Source: Lentibacillus amyloliquefaciens
Lineage (GTDB): Bacteria > Bacillota > Bacilli > Bacillales > Amphibacillaceae
Assembly: GCF_001307805.1 (NCBI RefSeq)
Contig: NZ_CP013862.1
Span: forward strand, 806,001 to 870,000
DNA: 64,000 nt
Direction of reading: 5' to 3'
Part shown: in pieces, positions 11,291 to 20,710 of the stretch
How positions within the stretch are numbered: position 1 is the stretch's first letter
Layout: each line of letters starts with the position of its first letter
Translations under genes and position numbers: made by a program
Notes under the pieces: model-generated
What the model was told of the DNA's origin: nothing
Seen by the model: only the letters and a program-made list of their open reading frames with translations
Database searches by the model: none

Positions 11291-11315
11291 ATATCCTTTT
11301 ATGGACGTGTAATAT

Positions 11316-11353
11316 AAAAAGACAGGAACAGGTATCATGTTCGTGTCTTTTTA
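11316..11353 (+). terminator. Terminator/attenuator between yneB and ynzC
   Basis: AAAAAGACAGGAAC pairs with GTTCGTGTCTTTTT with one mismatch across a nine-base loop. Confidence 0.8.
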
Positions 11354-11374
11354 TTGTTTCAGGAGGTTCTCTAA

Positions 11375-11608
11375 ATGCTATCAAAAGAAAAGCTGGATCG
11401 CATAAATCAACTGGCAAAAAAATCAAAAGAAGAAGGCTTGACTATAAAGGAACAATCAGAGCAAAAAGAGCTCAGACAGGAATATTTACAGAATGTGCGC
11501 AAATCATTTAAAAATCAGTTCAAATCAATGACTGTAAAGGATCCGGAAGGAAATGACGTTACGCCTCAAAAAGTGCGTGATTTACAGAAAAAAAATAACA
11601 AGCATTAG
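11375..11608 (+). CDS. ynzC: YnzC (DUF896 family)
   Basis: A 77-residue charged, helical protein matching the DUF896 pattern: LSKEKLDRINQLAKKSKEEG, then LRQEYLQNVRKSFKNQ and VTPQKVRDLQ. CAGGAGG lies before the ATG. It is the third gene of the SOS group, behind a hairpin that may lower its expression. Function is unknown. Confidence 0.93.
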   Translation: MLSKEKLDRINQLAKKSKEEGLTIKEQSEQKELRQEYLQNVRKSFKNQFKSMTVKDPEGNDVTPQKVRDLQKKNNKH

Positions 11609-11689
11609 ATAAACTATTGCTTGTTCCAAGAATGGTTTCATTATAAAATAAACTGGACATGAAAGCTAAATATGGAAAGGGGAATGGTT

Positions 11690-13696
11690 TTGTCAGAATC
11701 AGTTGAACAATTATCCATTAATACAATAAGGACGTTAGCTATTGATGCAGTTGAAAATGCAAGCTCCGGTCACCCGGGTCTTCCCATGGGAGCAGCGCCA
11801 ATGGCTTATGCACTGTGGACCGATTTTATGACGCATAATCCGAATCACTCAAAGTGGTTTAACCGTGATCGTTTTGTTTTATCAGCCGGGCATGGTTCCA
11901 TGCTTTTATACGGACTTTTGCATCTGTCCGGCTATGATGTAACGATTGATGACTTAAAATCATTCAGGCAGTGGGATTCAAGAACACCCGGCCATCCTGA
12001 AGTGCATCATACCGATGGAGTGGAAGCGACTACCGGCCCTCTTGGACAAGGAATTGCTATGTCAGTTGGAATGGCTATGTCTGAAGCACACCTCGCGGCA
12101 ACGTATAATAAAGACGATATGTCCGTTGTGGATCACTATACGTATGCACTCGTAAGTGACGGCGATCTTATGGAAGGTGTCTCTCATGAGTCCGCATCGC
12201 TGGCAGGTCATCTGAAACTGGGTAAACTTATAGCACTGTATGACTCTAACGACATTTCACTTGATGGTGAATTGGACCGTGCATTCTCCGATAATACTGA
12301 AGAACGGTTTAAAGCATATGGTTGGCAAGTGATCCGCGTTGAAGATGGGAATGATTTAACCGAAATCCGAAATGCGATTAAGGCGGCTAAAGAAAATACA
12401 GATCAGCCGACATTAATCGAGGTAAAGACCGTTATTGGGTATGGTTCACCAAACAAATCTGCATCAGCCGCTTCCCATGGTGCGCCGCTCGGTGAAGAAG
12501 AAGTTAAACTGACAAAAGAGCACTACAAATGGGAACATGACACTTTCCATGTGCCTGATGAAGTTTATGCTGATTTCAAAGAAAAAATCGCAGAAAACGG
12601 TGCTGAAGCTGAACAAGAATGGAATCAATTATTTGAAAGCTATAAGGAAAAACACCCGAAAGCAGGCGCCGAACTGGAGCATGCGATAAAAGGCGAACTG
12701 CCGGAAAACTGGGATGAAAATCTGCCTGTTTATGATTCCAGAGACGATGCTAAGGCAACGCGTGCGACATCCGGTGAAGTTTTGAATGAAATTTCTAAAG
12801 CTGTGCCATACGTTTTCGGCGGAAGTGCTGATTTGGCAGGCTCGAATAAAACAACTATAAAAGAACAGGAAGATTTCTCACGCTTTAATTATGCAGGTAA
12901 AAATATTTGGTTCGGTGTCCGCGAGTTTGCCATGGCCGCTGCAGTAAATGGAATGGCCCTTCATGGCGGCATAAAACCGTATGCGGGAACGTTCTTTGTC
13001 TTCAGCGATTACCTACGTCCGGCACTGCGGCTCTCCGCAATTATGAACAACCCGGTGACGTATGTATTCACGCATGATTCGATAGCAGTTGGGGAAGACG
13101 GCCCGACACACGAGCCCATTGAACAACTGGCCTCGTTACGAGCAATGCCGGGCCTTTCACTGATAAGACCTGCTGACGGCAATGAAGTACGTGCTGCCTG
13201 GAGACTTGCTCTGGAGTCCCGGGACAAACCGACTGCACTTGTACTGACAAGACAGGGACTTCCTGTTCTGGAAGGTACAAAAGAAAACGGGTATGAAGGT
13301 GTCAGAAAAGGCGCATACGTCATCAGCAAAACCGATCAAGAAACACCGGATGCACTTCTGTTGGCATCAGGATCTGAAGTTCAGCTGGCTGTAAGAGCAA
13401 AAGAGGCACTGAATGAAAAAGGTATTAAAGTTAATGTTGTCAGCATGCCGTCCTGGGACAGATTTAAAGTGCAGGATGATGCGTATAAAGAAAAAGTGCT
13501 CCCGTCAAATGTCAAGAAAAGGCTTGCGATTGAAATGGCTTCACCGTTCGGCTGGGAACGCTATACAGGTGATGAAGGTGATGTCCTGGCCATTGACCGG
13601 TTTGGAGCATCCGCTAAGGGTGACAAAGTAGTGGAGGAATATGGCTTCAATGTTGAAAATGTTGTCAAACAAGTTGAGACTTTATTGAAGAAATAA
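11690..13696 (+). CDS. tkt: Transketolase
   Basis: A 668-residue thiamine-diphosphate enzyme of the pentose phosphate pathway. It has [18 protein letters not shown] near residue 25, the thiamine-diphosphate motif [12 protein letters not shown] near 150, and the C-terminal [20 protein letters not shown]. The TTG at 11690 is chosen because AAAGGGG lies seven bases before it and the protein then begins as B. subtilis Tkt does; ATGs at 11672 and 11684 overlap or abut the ribosome site. Confidence 0.96.
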   Translation: MSESVEQLSINTIRTLAIDAVENASSGHPGLPMGAAPMAYALWTDFMTHNPNHSKWFNRDRFVLSAGHGSMLLYGLLHLSGYDVTIDDLKSFRQWDSRTPGHPEVHHTDGVEATTGPLGQGIAMSVGMAMSEAHLAATYNKDDMSVVDHYTYALVSDGDLMEGVSHESASLAGHLKLGKLIALYDSNDISLDGELDRAFSDNTEERFKAYGWQVIRVEDGNDLTEIRNAIKAAKENTDQPTLIEVKTVIGYGSPNKSASAASHGAPLGEEEVKLTKEHYKWEHDTFHVPDEVYADFKEKIAENGAEAEQEWNQLFESYKEKHPKAGAELEHAIKGELPENWDENLPVYDSRDDAKATRATSGEVLNEISKAVPYVFGGSADLAGSNKTTIKEQEDFSRFNYAGKNIWFGVREFAMAAAVNGMALHGGIKPYAGTFFVFSDYLRPALRLSAIMNNPVTYVFTHDSIAVGEDGPTHEPIEQLASLRAMPGLSLIRPADGNEVRAAWRLALESRDKPTALVLTRQGLPVLEGTKENGYEGVRKGAYVISKTDQETPDALLLASGSEVQLAVRAKEALNEKGIKVNVVSMPSWDRFKVQDDAYKEKVLPSNVKKRLAIEMASPFGWERYTGDEGDVLAIDRFGASAKGDKVVEEYGFNVENVVKQVETLLKK

Positions 13697-13705
13697 ATTT
13701 TAAAA

Positions 13706-13745
13706 CAGGCGGTCTTTCTCCAAAGGGGGAGGGCTGCCTTTTTTG
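13706..13745 (+). terminator. Terminator of tkt
   Basis: AGGCGGTCTTTCTCC pairs imperfectly with GGGGGAGGGCTGCCT, followed by TTTTTT. Confidence 0.75.
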
Positions 13746-13838
13746 GCATCTGCTCGACAAAATTAGTTGTTGTTCGCAGCAAAGAATGACAAACTTTTAA
13801 ATCTCAATCGGTATAATAGCAAGTAAAGGGGAGGGGTT

Positions 13839-14303
13839 TTGTTGAATCAGTACACCATTTACTGGATAAAAGAAGAATTTGCGCTTTTTTTCTATCATAG
13901 AAGTGATGTATTATATCGATTTATTAAAAGTTATGAGTCTGACCAATACAGAGATGATCTTGCGATGCAGTTTAAGTATATAACAATTGATATCCCACAG
14001 GATAATCTTATATCAAAGATTAAGGAACATGTGCCATCAACTGCTCATGTGGATGTAAAGTCTGACACGATAAAAATCTATAGAGATATGCAGTTTATGT
14101 CTTTACATATAGAGGAAAAACGTATAAAATTTCGAGGGGATATCATTCACGATGGAGAAGATTTACTTTTCCCTGTTCTGCGCTCATTTCAGCCGTATTT
14201 TTTCGTGGCCGGATACAACACGTATAATTCCGGCTGGATTTCGCCAATCAGACAATATAAGGGAAAAAGCAAAACTGGACAAGTATTGTATTCTTATCTT
14301 TAG
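13839..14303 (+). CDS. sirA: SirA, sporulation inhibitor of replication
   Basis: A 154-residue protein that matches SirA at both ends: YTIYWIKEEFALFFYHR at the start and a C-terminal FFVAGYNTYNSGWISPI-like segment. In B. subtilis SirA binds DnaA domain I and blocks new replication rounds at the onset of sporulation. Its place between tkt and yneF is the conserved one. The start is one of two adjacent TTG codons (13839 or 13842) behind AAAGGGGAGGGG. No Spo0A box was identified with confidence. Confidence 0.78.
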   Translation: MLNQYTIYWIKEEFALFFYHRSDVLYRFIKSYESDQYRDDLAMQFKYITIDIPQDNLISKIKEHVPSTAHVDVKSDTIKIYRDMQFMSLHIEEKRIKFRGDIIHDGEDLLFPVLRSFQPYFFVAGYNTYNSGWISPIRQYKGKSKTGQVLYSYL

Positions 14304-14347
14304 TTTACTATACTGTATGAGAGACAACACGAAGGAGGAAAGCTTTA

Positions 14348-14590
14348 ATGGACGTGATTTGGGTTGTGTTAATTGCAATTTTGGCATTAATTGCGGGAGT
14401 TGCACTTGGCTTTTTTATTGCAAGAAAATATATGATGAACTATTTAAAGAAAAATCCGCCAATTAATGAACAAATGCTGCGCACACTAATGATGCAAATG
14501 GGGCAGAAACCGTCGCAGAAAAAAATCAATCAAATGATGCGGTCAATGAATAACCAACAGCAAGAAAAAGGTAAAGGTAAAGGAAAGTAA
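14348..14590 (+). CDS. yneF: YneF family membrane protein (UPF0154)
   Basis: An 80-residue protein with one N-terminal membrane helix ([20 protein letters not shown]) and a basic tail with [11 protein letters not shown] and GKGKGKGK. GAAGGAGGAAAGC precedes the ATG. The last 83 bases of the gene form the left part of the 106-bp attachment repeat; the gene remains complete after integration because the repeat restores its 3' end. Confidence 0.93.
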   Translation: MDVIWVVLIAILALIAGVALGFFIARKYMMNYLKKNPPINEQMLRTLMMQMGQKPSQKKINQMMRSMNNQQQEKGKGKGK

Positions 14591-14613
14591 CGGCTATTAT
14601 TCATAAAAATTGC
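14508..14613 (+). repeat. attL, 106-bp direct repeat
   Basis: Identical over 106 bases to 33626-33731. It spans the last 83 bases of yneF plus 23 bases downstream. The two copies bound the integrase-bearing element. Confidence 0.95.
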
Positions 14614-14621
14614 GTGTTTAC

Positions 14622-14682
14622 TTAATTTTTCTCAACCATAAAATATAAAATTGGTTAATTTTTCTCAAAACCACTTTTTCTG
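14622..14682 (+). repeat. Integrase arm-type repeats, left end
   Basis: TTAATTTTTCTCAA occurs at 14622-14635 and again at 14655-14668, 33 bases apart. AACCACTTTTTCTG at 14669-14682 recurs inverted at 33559-33572. Their position next to attL and their mirrored copies at the right end fit integrase or excisionase arm sites. Confidence 0.6.
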
Positions 14683-14712
14683 TAAAAAAATCAAGCAGAA
14701 GGAGTGGTTTTT

Positions 14713-15630
14713 GTGTTGTTGGAAGATGTATTAATGGAATATGAGTATCATTGTCAGGCACGTAATTTTACATTAAAGACAATGAAAAACAAACGACAGG
14801 AATACAAACAGTTATTAGAGTTCCTGCAAACTAAAAGGGGAATTACGGAATTAGAAAGTGTTACGTCACATGATCTAAAATCCTATGTCAGACAGAAACA
14901 GATAGCAGGATTGAAACCACAATCCATTGTATCAATGTCTAAACAAGTTAAAGCGTTCTTTCAATGGTGTGTAGTCGAAGAATATATAACAAAAAATCCA
15001 ATGGACAAGGTAACACTTCCTAAACTTCCAAAGGTGTTATTGACTGGTTTAACAACAAAAGAAGTAATTAAAATGATGGAATCTTTCAACAATAAGACCT
15101 ATCTTGAAGTAAGAAATAAGGCAATTATAGCCATGATGTCTGATTGTGGATTGAGAGCATTTGAAATTGCAGGATTGAAAGAAAATGATGTGCGTGAAAC
15201 AGATATAAAGGTGTTTGGCAAAGGTAATAAGGAACGGATTGTATTTATTAGTCCTGCATTGAAAAAGATACTGATACGCTATGAACGGATTAAAAAACAG
15301 TATTTTAAAAATAGAATCCAATACAATGATAATTACTTCCTTGCCTATCAAGGTAAAGCCATGTCTACCACAGCAGTATGGAATTTAGTTGTTGAAGCAA
15401 AGGAAAGAGCAGGAATTAAAGGGAAACGTGTTAGCCCTCACATGTTCAGACATTATTTTGCTGTTCAGTCCGTTATGGCAGGAATAGATATTTATTCTTT
15501 GTCACGATTGCTCGGACATTCAGATATATCCACTACACAGCGATACTTGCAATCACTTGAGGATAGTGAATTATCTGTAAAGGCAACCTCATCAAGCCCC
15601 TTAATGAATCTGAATAAGGGGGCAAACTAA
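14713..15630 (+). CDS. int: Tyrosine integrase/recombinase of the element
   Basis: A 305-residue XerC/D-like recombinase. An N-terminal SAM-like core-binding domain covers about residues 1-95. The catalytic domain shows Arg148 (CGLRAFEIAGL), a lysine in FGKGNKER, His243 and Arg246 (HMFRH), His269 (LLGHSDI) and the nucleophile Tyr278 (TTQRYL). GTG at 14713 is chosen because AAGGAG lies eight bases before it. It is next to attL, so it is the enzyme expected to integrate the element at yneF. Confidence 0.93.
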   Translation: MLLEDVLMEYEYHCQARNFTLKTMKNKRQEYKQLLEFLQTKRGITELESVTSHDLKSYVRQKQIAGLKPQSIVSMSKQVKAFFQWCVVEEYITKNPMDKVTLPKLPKVLLTGLTTKEVIKMMESFNNKTYLEVRNKAIIAMMSDCGLRAFEIAGLKENDVRETDIKVFGKGNKERIVFISPALKKILIRYERIKKQYFKNRIQYNDNYFLAYQGKAMSTTAVWNLVVEAKERAGIKGKRVSPHMFRHYFAVQSVMAGIDIYSLSRLLGHSDISTTQRYLQSLEDSELSVKATSSSPLMNLNKGAN

Positions 15631-15789
15631 ATGAAGGTTTATAATACTGGCGAGAATATTGTGATCGATGCAAACTTTGATGAAATGTCTAAGATCGTTT
15701 ATGCCTTAGATCAATTTATTAAAATGAATCCTGATGAAACGGAAATTAAAGAATTAGCGGAACAAATCCATAGTCCAAAAATAATTTAA
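15631..15789 (+). CDS. Small protein downstream of integrase
   Basis: A 52-residue acidic protein (MKVYNTGENIVIDANF...). The ATG directly follows the integrase stop, with AAGGGGG overlapping the integrase end, so the two are translationally coupled. No family is recognised. Its place suggests an excision or copy-control accessory, but no helix-turn-helix is obvious. Confidence 0.7.
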   Translation: MKVYNTGENIVIDANFDEMSKIVYALDQFIKMNPDETEIKELAEQIHSPKII

Positions 15790-15808
15790 TCAAAGGAGAG
15801 AATCGAAT

Positions 15809-15988
15809 ATGAATGAAATCAAATTAAATGAAAAGCAAATGGAATTAGTCAGAGATTGTAGAGAGTTGCAAAAGGAGTTGAAGCCGAATCATGGCGAGAA
15901 AACAGATGAGAAATTAATCGAATTGGCGTTAAACACCTATAAATGGTTCATGCAAGAAGATTTAAAGTTAAGAGAAGAAGGATATTAA
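15809..15988 (+). CDS. Small helical protein
   Basis: A 59-residue charged, helical protein (LNEKQMELVRDCRELQKEL near the start). AAAGGAGAG lies nine bases before the ATG at 15809. It is third in the integrase operon, and a terminator follows eight bases later. Not recognised. Confidence 0.75.
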   Translation: MNEIKLNEKQMELVRDCRELQKELKPNHGEKTDEKLIELALNTYKWFMQEDLKLREEGY

Positions 15989-15995
15989 TTATTCC

Positions 15996-16026
15996 AGCAC
16001 CCATCTCATTAAGGTGGGTGCTTTTA
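15996..16026 (+). terminator. Terminator of the integrase operon
   Basis: AGCACCCA and TGGGTGCT pair across a short loop, followed by TTTATT. Confidence 0.85.
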
Positions 16027-16065
16027 TTCAGATAAATTATACTAAATATAGTATACTGAATATTC

Positions 16066-16094
16066 TTGACATTATCGTTAAGATGGTGTATTAT
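16066..16094 (+). promoter_or_regulatory. Strong sigma-A promoter before the zinc-ribbon gene
   Basis: TTGACA (16066-16071), a 17-base spacer, TATTAT (16089-16094). A palindromic stretch ATACTAAATATAGTATAC lies just upstream, and GTCAAAG repeats lie just downstream; both could bind a regulator. Confidence 0.75.
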
Positions 16095-16149
16095 AGAATT
16101 AGGTCAAAGATAGTCAAAGTCAAAAAATAATTTAAAAGGAGAGAATTTT

Positions 16150-17619
16150 TTGGAATTAGAGAACACTAAAAATGTTAAAGTAGAAGCAGAAGAACAAGGT
16201 TATAAGATAATAGGATTGATGACAGGCAAAGACGTTGCAGATCAACAACGTGAAGGGTTAAGGTATCAAGCAATTTTGCAATCACTTCAAGATACGTTAG
16301 ATGATGAAAGTTTTAAGCAATTAGATGAAGAAGATAAAAATGAATATTTACATAATTTGCTTTCTGGCAATGAAGATTTAATTGGTTATTTGTCCAGTCC
16401 TTATTACTTTCAGAAACACGGTAATAGAAAATTATCTCATTTCAGGTCAGATGAGGATATATTTTGCAATCGGCTATCAATATTAGCAACATTCCTGATT
16501 AAAAATATGGAAGATGAAGAATATCCGTATGCCAAAGACAATCAGCCAAGTAATATGATGAATATTAGTCCTGCTTATCATGCGTCATTTTTCTGGTGGG
16601 AAGTTGAAAAAGACGTTGTATATACTGATATATTAGATGACTACATGGCAAAGTCAGATGAGAACAACCTAAACGAAAAGCAGAAACAAAAGAATAGGAA
16701 ACAAGAAATAATAGATAATTTACATAAATATTCTGATCTTGAAACAGCATACAACGATTATAAAGAAATGGGAATGGAATATGGCTTTGACATGGACGAC
16801 TACACTAAAAGTGAACGTAAACTGATTCAGGACAGATGGATTGAAGAATTTGAAAGTAGACATATTAAAAATCCAAAACGTCATTTAAGTCAGTTACGGA
16901 AACAATACAACCATATTGGTTACGAGTTGTCATCAATGTTATGGCAGAAACAAAATGCAACGCAATCCAATAAGAAAAGTCAACCGAAGTTTCACGTTGA
17001 TTATGATGAATTGGTTGACGATTTACTTGACTTGTCAGATTCTAAGCACGTTGCAGGAATGTTAAATATTATGCGTAACATGCAGAAAAAGAAATATCAT
17101 CCTTTATATCTTGACCTAAAACATAAGTATCGTGATGAACACGACAAATTTATGCTATTCATATTTGAAGAATTTGAACAGGCAATTAGACATACGGATT
17201 TAGATGATGTACATAGAACGATTGTTAATTTGATCTTAGATAATGTGAAGGATTATTCGATTTATCAAGTTGAATTGTGCGAGGACATATTAAAGCAAAA
17301 TGGCAATGAACATCTGTCACAGCAAAAAATGGTAGTCAATCCTTATGAGTTAATCAAGCAATACGTTGACAGTAAGTATAATTATAATAAGTCAAGGGCA
17401 GACATAATCAGAATCATCAATAATACCATAAGCCAAAAGATTGCCAGTACATATCAAGCGTTGCAAGATGATGTAAACTTTACAATGTGTACAAGTTGCG
17501 AGCAATATAAGCCACAAATACAAGACAACTTTGGTAAAGATAGCCGTAACAAAACAGGTTTCAAGTCAATTTGCAAAAAATGTGATAAAGAAAATCAAAG
17601 AAAAAGGTTGACTTCATAA
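16150..17619 (+). CDS. Unrecognised 489-residue protein with C-terminal zinc ribbon
   Basis: A charged, largely helical protein. The C-terminal 45 residues hold two CxxC pairs (CTSC, then CKKC) separated by about 25 residues, in the layout of the zinc ribbon that accompanies many phage HNH nucleases; no HNH catalytic motif is visible. A TTG start follows AAAAGGAGAG at about nine bases. The gene has its own promoter and terminator and stands alone between the integrase operon and the structural genes, as cargo genes do. It could be a nucleic-acid-binding early protein or a helper- or phage-interference gene; neither can be decided from sequence. Confidence 0.8.
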   Translation: MELENTKNVKVEAEEQGYKIIGLMTGKDVADQQREGLRYQAILQSLQDTLDDESFKQLDEEDKNEYLHNLLSGNEDLIGYLSSPYYFQKHGNRKLSHFRSDEDIFCNRLSILATFLIKNMEDEEYPYAKDNQPSNMMNISPAYHASFFWWEVEKDVVYTDILDDYMAKSDENNLNEKQKQKNRKQEIIDNLHKYSDLETAYNDYKEMGMEYGFDMDDYTKSERKLIQDRWIEEFESRHIKNPKRHLSQLRKQYNHIGYELSSMLWQKQNATQSNKKSQPKFHVDYDELVDDLLDLSDSKHVAGMLNIMRNMQKKKYHPLYLDLKHKYRDEHDKFMLFIFEEFEQAIRHTDLDDVHRTIVNLILDNVKDYSIYQVELCEDILKQNGNEHLSQQKMVVNPYELIKQYVDSKYNYNKSRADIIRIINNTISQKIASTYQALQDDVNFTMCTSCEQYKPQIQDNFGKDSRNKTGFKSICKKCDKENQRKRLTS

Positions 17620-17769
17620 CATACATAATGTATAATATTTAGATTACACGAAAAATATGTAATTTTAGCAATATTCTTTCTATTAATAATGTAGGGGATT
17701 GTACCGAAATTAAACATTTAGTTTTGTAGAATTATAAGTCATTCACATTTTGACTTCCACTTTTTGATT

Positions 17770-17799
17770 GAGTAGTCGTTACGGCTACTCTTTTTATTT
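17770..17799 (+). terminator. Terminator of the zinc-ribbon gene
   Basis: GAGTAG pairs with CTACTC across a nine-base loop, followed by TTTTTATTTT. Confidence 0.85.
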
Positions 17800-17864
17800 T
17801 GCTTTCCATTCATATTTATGAGTTGACATAATATATCACTTTATCATGTTAAAGGGGGTCTAAA

Positions 17865-18089
17865 ATGGATTTATCACAGATACCGATTGATATGATTGTT
17901 CAACAAGGTATTTTTGCAGTATTGTTTGTGTGGCTATTTATAGCAACTAGAAAAGAATCAAAGGAACGTGAGGACAGGTTGAATCAACAGATTGATAACC
18001 AAAATCGGGTACAAGGTAAGATTGTTCAGACGCTAGAACGTTTAGAAACGAAAATTTCACATATCACAAATAAAGGAAGTGATAAATAA
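17865..18089 (+). CDS. BhlA/UviB-like holin
   Basis: A 74-residue protein with one N-terminal membrane helix (about 13-28, QGIFAVLFVWLFIATRK) followed by KERED and a coiled coil with QIDNQNRVQGKIVQTLERLE. This is the layout of the BhlA/UviB bacteriocin/holin family. GGGGG lies before the ATG. It overlaps the next gene by one base. No endolysin gene is visible in the element, so a lysis role would need a partner from elsewhere. Confidence 0.82.
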   Translation: MDLSQIPIDMIVQQGIFAVLFVWLFIATRKESKEREDRLNQQIDNQNRVQGKIVQTLERLETKISHITNKGSDK

Positions 18090-18490
18090 TGGCAGAAATT
18101 ACAGAATTAGGTTATGAGAATCTAAGGCGATTAATAGTTGATTCTATTGCAACCGTTGAATTAAGTGATGACCAAGGCGGATATGTTGTTAGAATTAATA
18201 CAAGTGACGACAACGTAACATGGATACACCCAACAAAAGAAATTACAGTTTGGGACGAATATGGGAATCAAGTACCTATTGAAGTGCCTGATACGCAAAC
18301 ACTACAATTACAAGTTGTTGTTACTGGTACAGACGCAGGTGTCACACTTCCTGCAACATTTACAGGTATTAAATTAGAAGATGCAACTACAGGTGATGTT
18401 GTTAGCGAAGAAACATTTACACCATTCGAGATGACGCAAGATGCTGACGAAATTACTATCACGCATAATATTGAAGTACCGCAACTTTAA
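18089..18490 (+). CDS. Putative phage structural protein, beta-rich
   Basis: A 133-residue acidic protein rich in Val and Thr (LQVVVTGTDAGVTLPATFTG), predicted to be mostly beta strand. It overlaps the holin stop by one base and precedes the fibre-like gene, so it is co-translated with them. No family is recognised; decoration or fibre-associated roles are possible. Confidence 0.65.
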   Translation: MAEITELGYENLRRLIVDSIATVELSDDQGGYVVRINTSDDNVTWIHPTKEITVWDEYGNQVPIEVPDTQTLQLQVVVTGTDAGVTLPATFTGIKLEDATTGDVVSEETFTPFEMTQDADEITITHNIEVPQL

Positions 18491-18502
18491 GGCGGTGATT
18501 AA

Positions 18503-19762
18503 ATGGCAACTTTAATTTCGACACCACAAGATTTAGATAATATTAGAAATAATTTAAGTGGTACGTTTGAACTGACACAAGATTTAGATATGAGTTCATG
18601 GGGCAATTGGACACCAATAGATGATTTTGGTGGTATCCTTGATGGCAAAGGTTATGTTATAGACAATTTAACCGTTGACATAACCAGTAATGATGCAGGG
18701 CTTTTTGGTAGGAATGTTACCTTATCTGATCGAACGCACATATTAAATCTTGGTTTAACTAACGTCAATATATCAACAACTGGCAATAGAGTAGGTGCTT
18801 TGTATAGTTATTTTAGATCAAATGATGGTCTTATTGAAAATTGTTATGTTAAAGGCGGTACAGTAAACGGTGCATTAATTGTTGGTGGTATTGTTGGACT
18901 GTTTAGGGATTCGTCAATTATACGTAATAGTTTTGCAGAATTAGATGAAATCCATGCAACAGATGAAAGAGCAAATGGATTTATTGACGTTATTTATAGT
19001 GGTGTTACAGCAGAGAATTGTTATGCAGTCACACACAGTTTGACAGCAGGTGACATGAGTACCGTATATGGATTTAACTACTTGCAAGATGGTGCAATTG
19101 TCAATAATTGTTATTGGGATATTGATACAAGTGGCGTGACTCAATCACATTCAGGTACGGGGCTAACAACAGCAGAAATGCAAACACAATCATCTTATAA
19201 TGGTTGGGATTTCACAAACACATGGGGAATGGCAGAATATCCATATTTACAGATGTTTGGTGCGCCTACTATTCCATCTAAACAAGTAACTAGAATTATT
19301 ACATCTTATGTAAATGAGATTCATTCTCAATTAGATGTTCAATTACCACCACAGACAAAGAATATTACAGTAAATTCACATGTTTCACCAATGTCGAGCA
19401 ACACAGAACGAAATGTAGCGACTTTTAGGAATGTAATGACTTATGTATCACCAATCCATTCAAACGTCACCACAAGCGTTAAATCGTCTAATAAAGAGAT
19501 ACGTGATGTTTCTGGTCATGTGAAACCGATTTATTCCAATGTTTTAGTTGAAATTTATCGAGAACCATTATCAGTTACAAGAAATTTAGTAAGCCATATT
19601 AAGCCAATACAAGCAAATGTAGATATAATTACATCTTTAGACAAATTGCCTATGATTGGCTATGTGAGTGTTGTAGAGAATCCTTCTATGACTGAAATAT
19701 ATACTAATCCGTCTTATTCTACACATGTAGAAAATCAATCATATTGTGAGGTGGTGAAATGA
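18503..19762 (+). CDS. Fibre-like protein with GLUG-type and repeat regions
   Basis: A 419-residue protein. The first 250 residues have the beta-helix-like pattern of surface proteins with GLUG motifs (FGGILDGKGYVIDNL, then GLFGRN, VGALYSYF and IENCYVKGG). From about 255 a repeat of roughly 30 residues carries variants of SHVSPMSSN, TYVSPIHSNV, GHVKPIYSNV and SHIKPIQANV. It overlaps the next gene by four bases. Such proteins are usually host-binding fibres or head appendages; in an element without tail genes this is notable. Confidence 0.65.
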   Translation: MATLISTPQDLDNIRNNLSGTFELTQDLDMSSWGNWTPIDDFGGILDGKGYVIDNLTVDITSNDAGLFGRNVTLSDRTHILNLGLTNVNISTTGNRVGALYSYFRSNDGLIENCYVKGGTVNGALIVGGIVGLFRDSSIIRNSFAELDEIHATDERANGFIDVIYSGVTAENCYAVTHSLTAGDMSTVYGFNYLQDGAIVNNCYWDIDTSGVTQSHSGTGLTTAEMQTQSSYNGWDFTNTWGMAEYPYLQMFGAPTIPSKQVTRIITSYVNEIHSQLDVQLPPQTKNITVNSHVSPMSSNTERNVATFRNVMTYVSPIHSNVTTSVKSSNKEIRDVSGHVKPIYSNVLVEIYREPLSVTRNLVSHIKPIQANVDIITSLDKLPMIGYVSVVENPSMTEIYTNPSYSTHVENQSYCEVVK

Positions 19763-20037
19763 TTTATTCAGGCGATACAGTCAGGTTAAAGTGTCACTTT
19801 AAGTCATTGAATGGTCAATCAGTAGACCCTACTAATCCAACTTTGACGACTTATGACACAGATCAAACACAAATTGAACAGATTAACTTAGATGACACCA
19901 ATAAAGAAGATGTTGGTGTCTATTTTGTGGATTATCAAGTCCCTGATGACAAACAAAAAATTATATTTGAGTTTAGAGGGGAACATAACTCTAATCCAAT
20001 CGTGGTTAGGGATTCGTTAGAAATTAAATTTAATTAA
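19759..20037 (+). CDS. Ig-like phage structural protein
   Basis: A 92-residue single beta-sandwich-like domain: YSGDTVRLKCHFKSLNG, DPTNPTLTTYD and VGVYFVDYQVP. Similar small domains occur in phage fibre or head-decoration operons. The ATGA overlap with the upstream gene indicates coupling. Precise role is unknown. Confidence 0.6.
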   Translation: MIYSGDTVRLKCHFKSLNGQSVDPTNPTLTTYDTDQTQIEQINLDDTNKEDVGVYFVDYQVPDDKQKIIFEFRGEHNSNPIVVRDSLEIKFN

Positions 20038-20055
20038 TAAGGAGAGATTTGAATA

Positions 20056-20487
20056 ATGTCAGAAGAAAATTTTACACATACAGATGAACAGGTTCAGGAA
20101 GCAATTCAAAATGCTAAGGCAGAATGGCAGGAACAAGAATTAAATCCAATCGTGGCTGAACGTGATGATTTGATGCAGTATAAGCCACATGAGCCAACAG
20201 ACGCAGAGAAAGAGTTCCAGCAGAAACAAACAGATTTATTTAACAAACAAGTTGACTTTGAGTTGAAGCAAGCAGGATTGGCTGATTTCAAAGAAGTTGT
20301 AAAAATCAATGATGAAGAAGAATTATCTGAAACAGTCAAGTCATTGGGCAAAGTGGTAAATAAGATTAAAGTTGATTCAGGTTATGTTCCTGAAAATCAT
20401 GCACGTGATGACGAATACAGTAAATTTGAGAAAGATGGCAATACGCAAGGCATGATTGGTACTAAGTTAGCAAATTTATTCAAGTAA
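20056..20487 (+). CDS. Phage scaffold protein (DUF4355-like)
   Basis: A 143-residue acidic, highly helical protein with an N-terminal coiled coil (EQVQEAIQNAKAEWQEQE) and a C-terminal end TQGMIGTKLANLFK. Size, charge and place directly before the capsid gene fit capsid assembly scaffolds. AAGGAGAG lies before the ATG. No protease gene accompanies it, so the scaffold would exit intact, as in SPP1-type heads. Confidence 0.75.
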   Translation: MSEENFTHTDEQVQEAIQNAKAEWQEQELNPIVAERDDLMQYKPHEPTDAEKEFQQKQTDLFNKQVDFELKQAGLADFKEVVKINDEEELSETVKSLGKVVNKIKVDSGYVPENHARDDEYSKFEKDGNTQGMIGTKLANLFK

Positions 20488-20710
20488 CACTGGGAAATAT
20501 TTCCCAATAATATATAAAACTAAAATACTAAAGAAAAGGAATGATTAATTAATGTTTACACATAATAACTTTACCGCAGCAGAGCAGTGTAACTGCTAAA
20601 CTAAAATGGACAGTTTTTGCTCGATAGAATTGAACACTTTCTGCCCCAAAATAATCCCAATTTCAGTTAAACTAAGTATAAAATAACTGAAGTTATGGGG
20701 GAACGAGAAG

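Noticed and set aside
14348..14590. yneF disrupted by the integrative element
   Set aside because: attL restores the complete 3' end and stop codon; the protein is intact.
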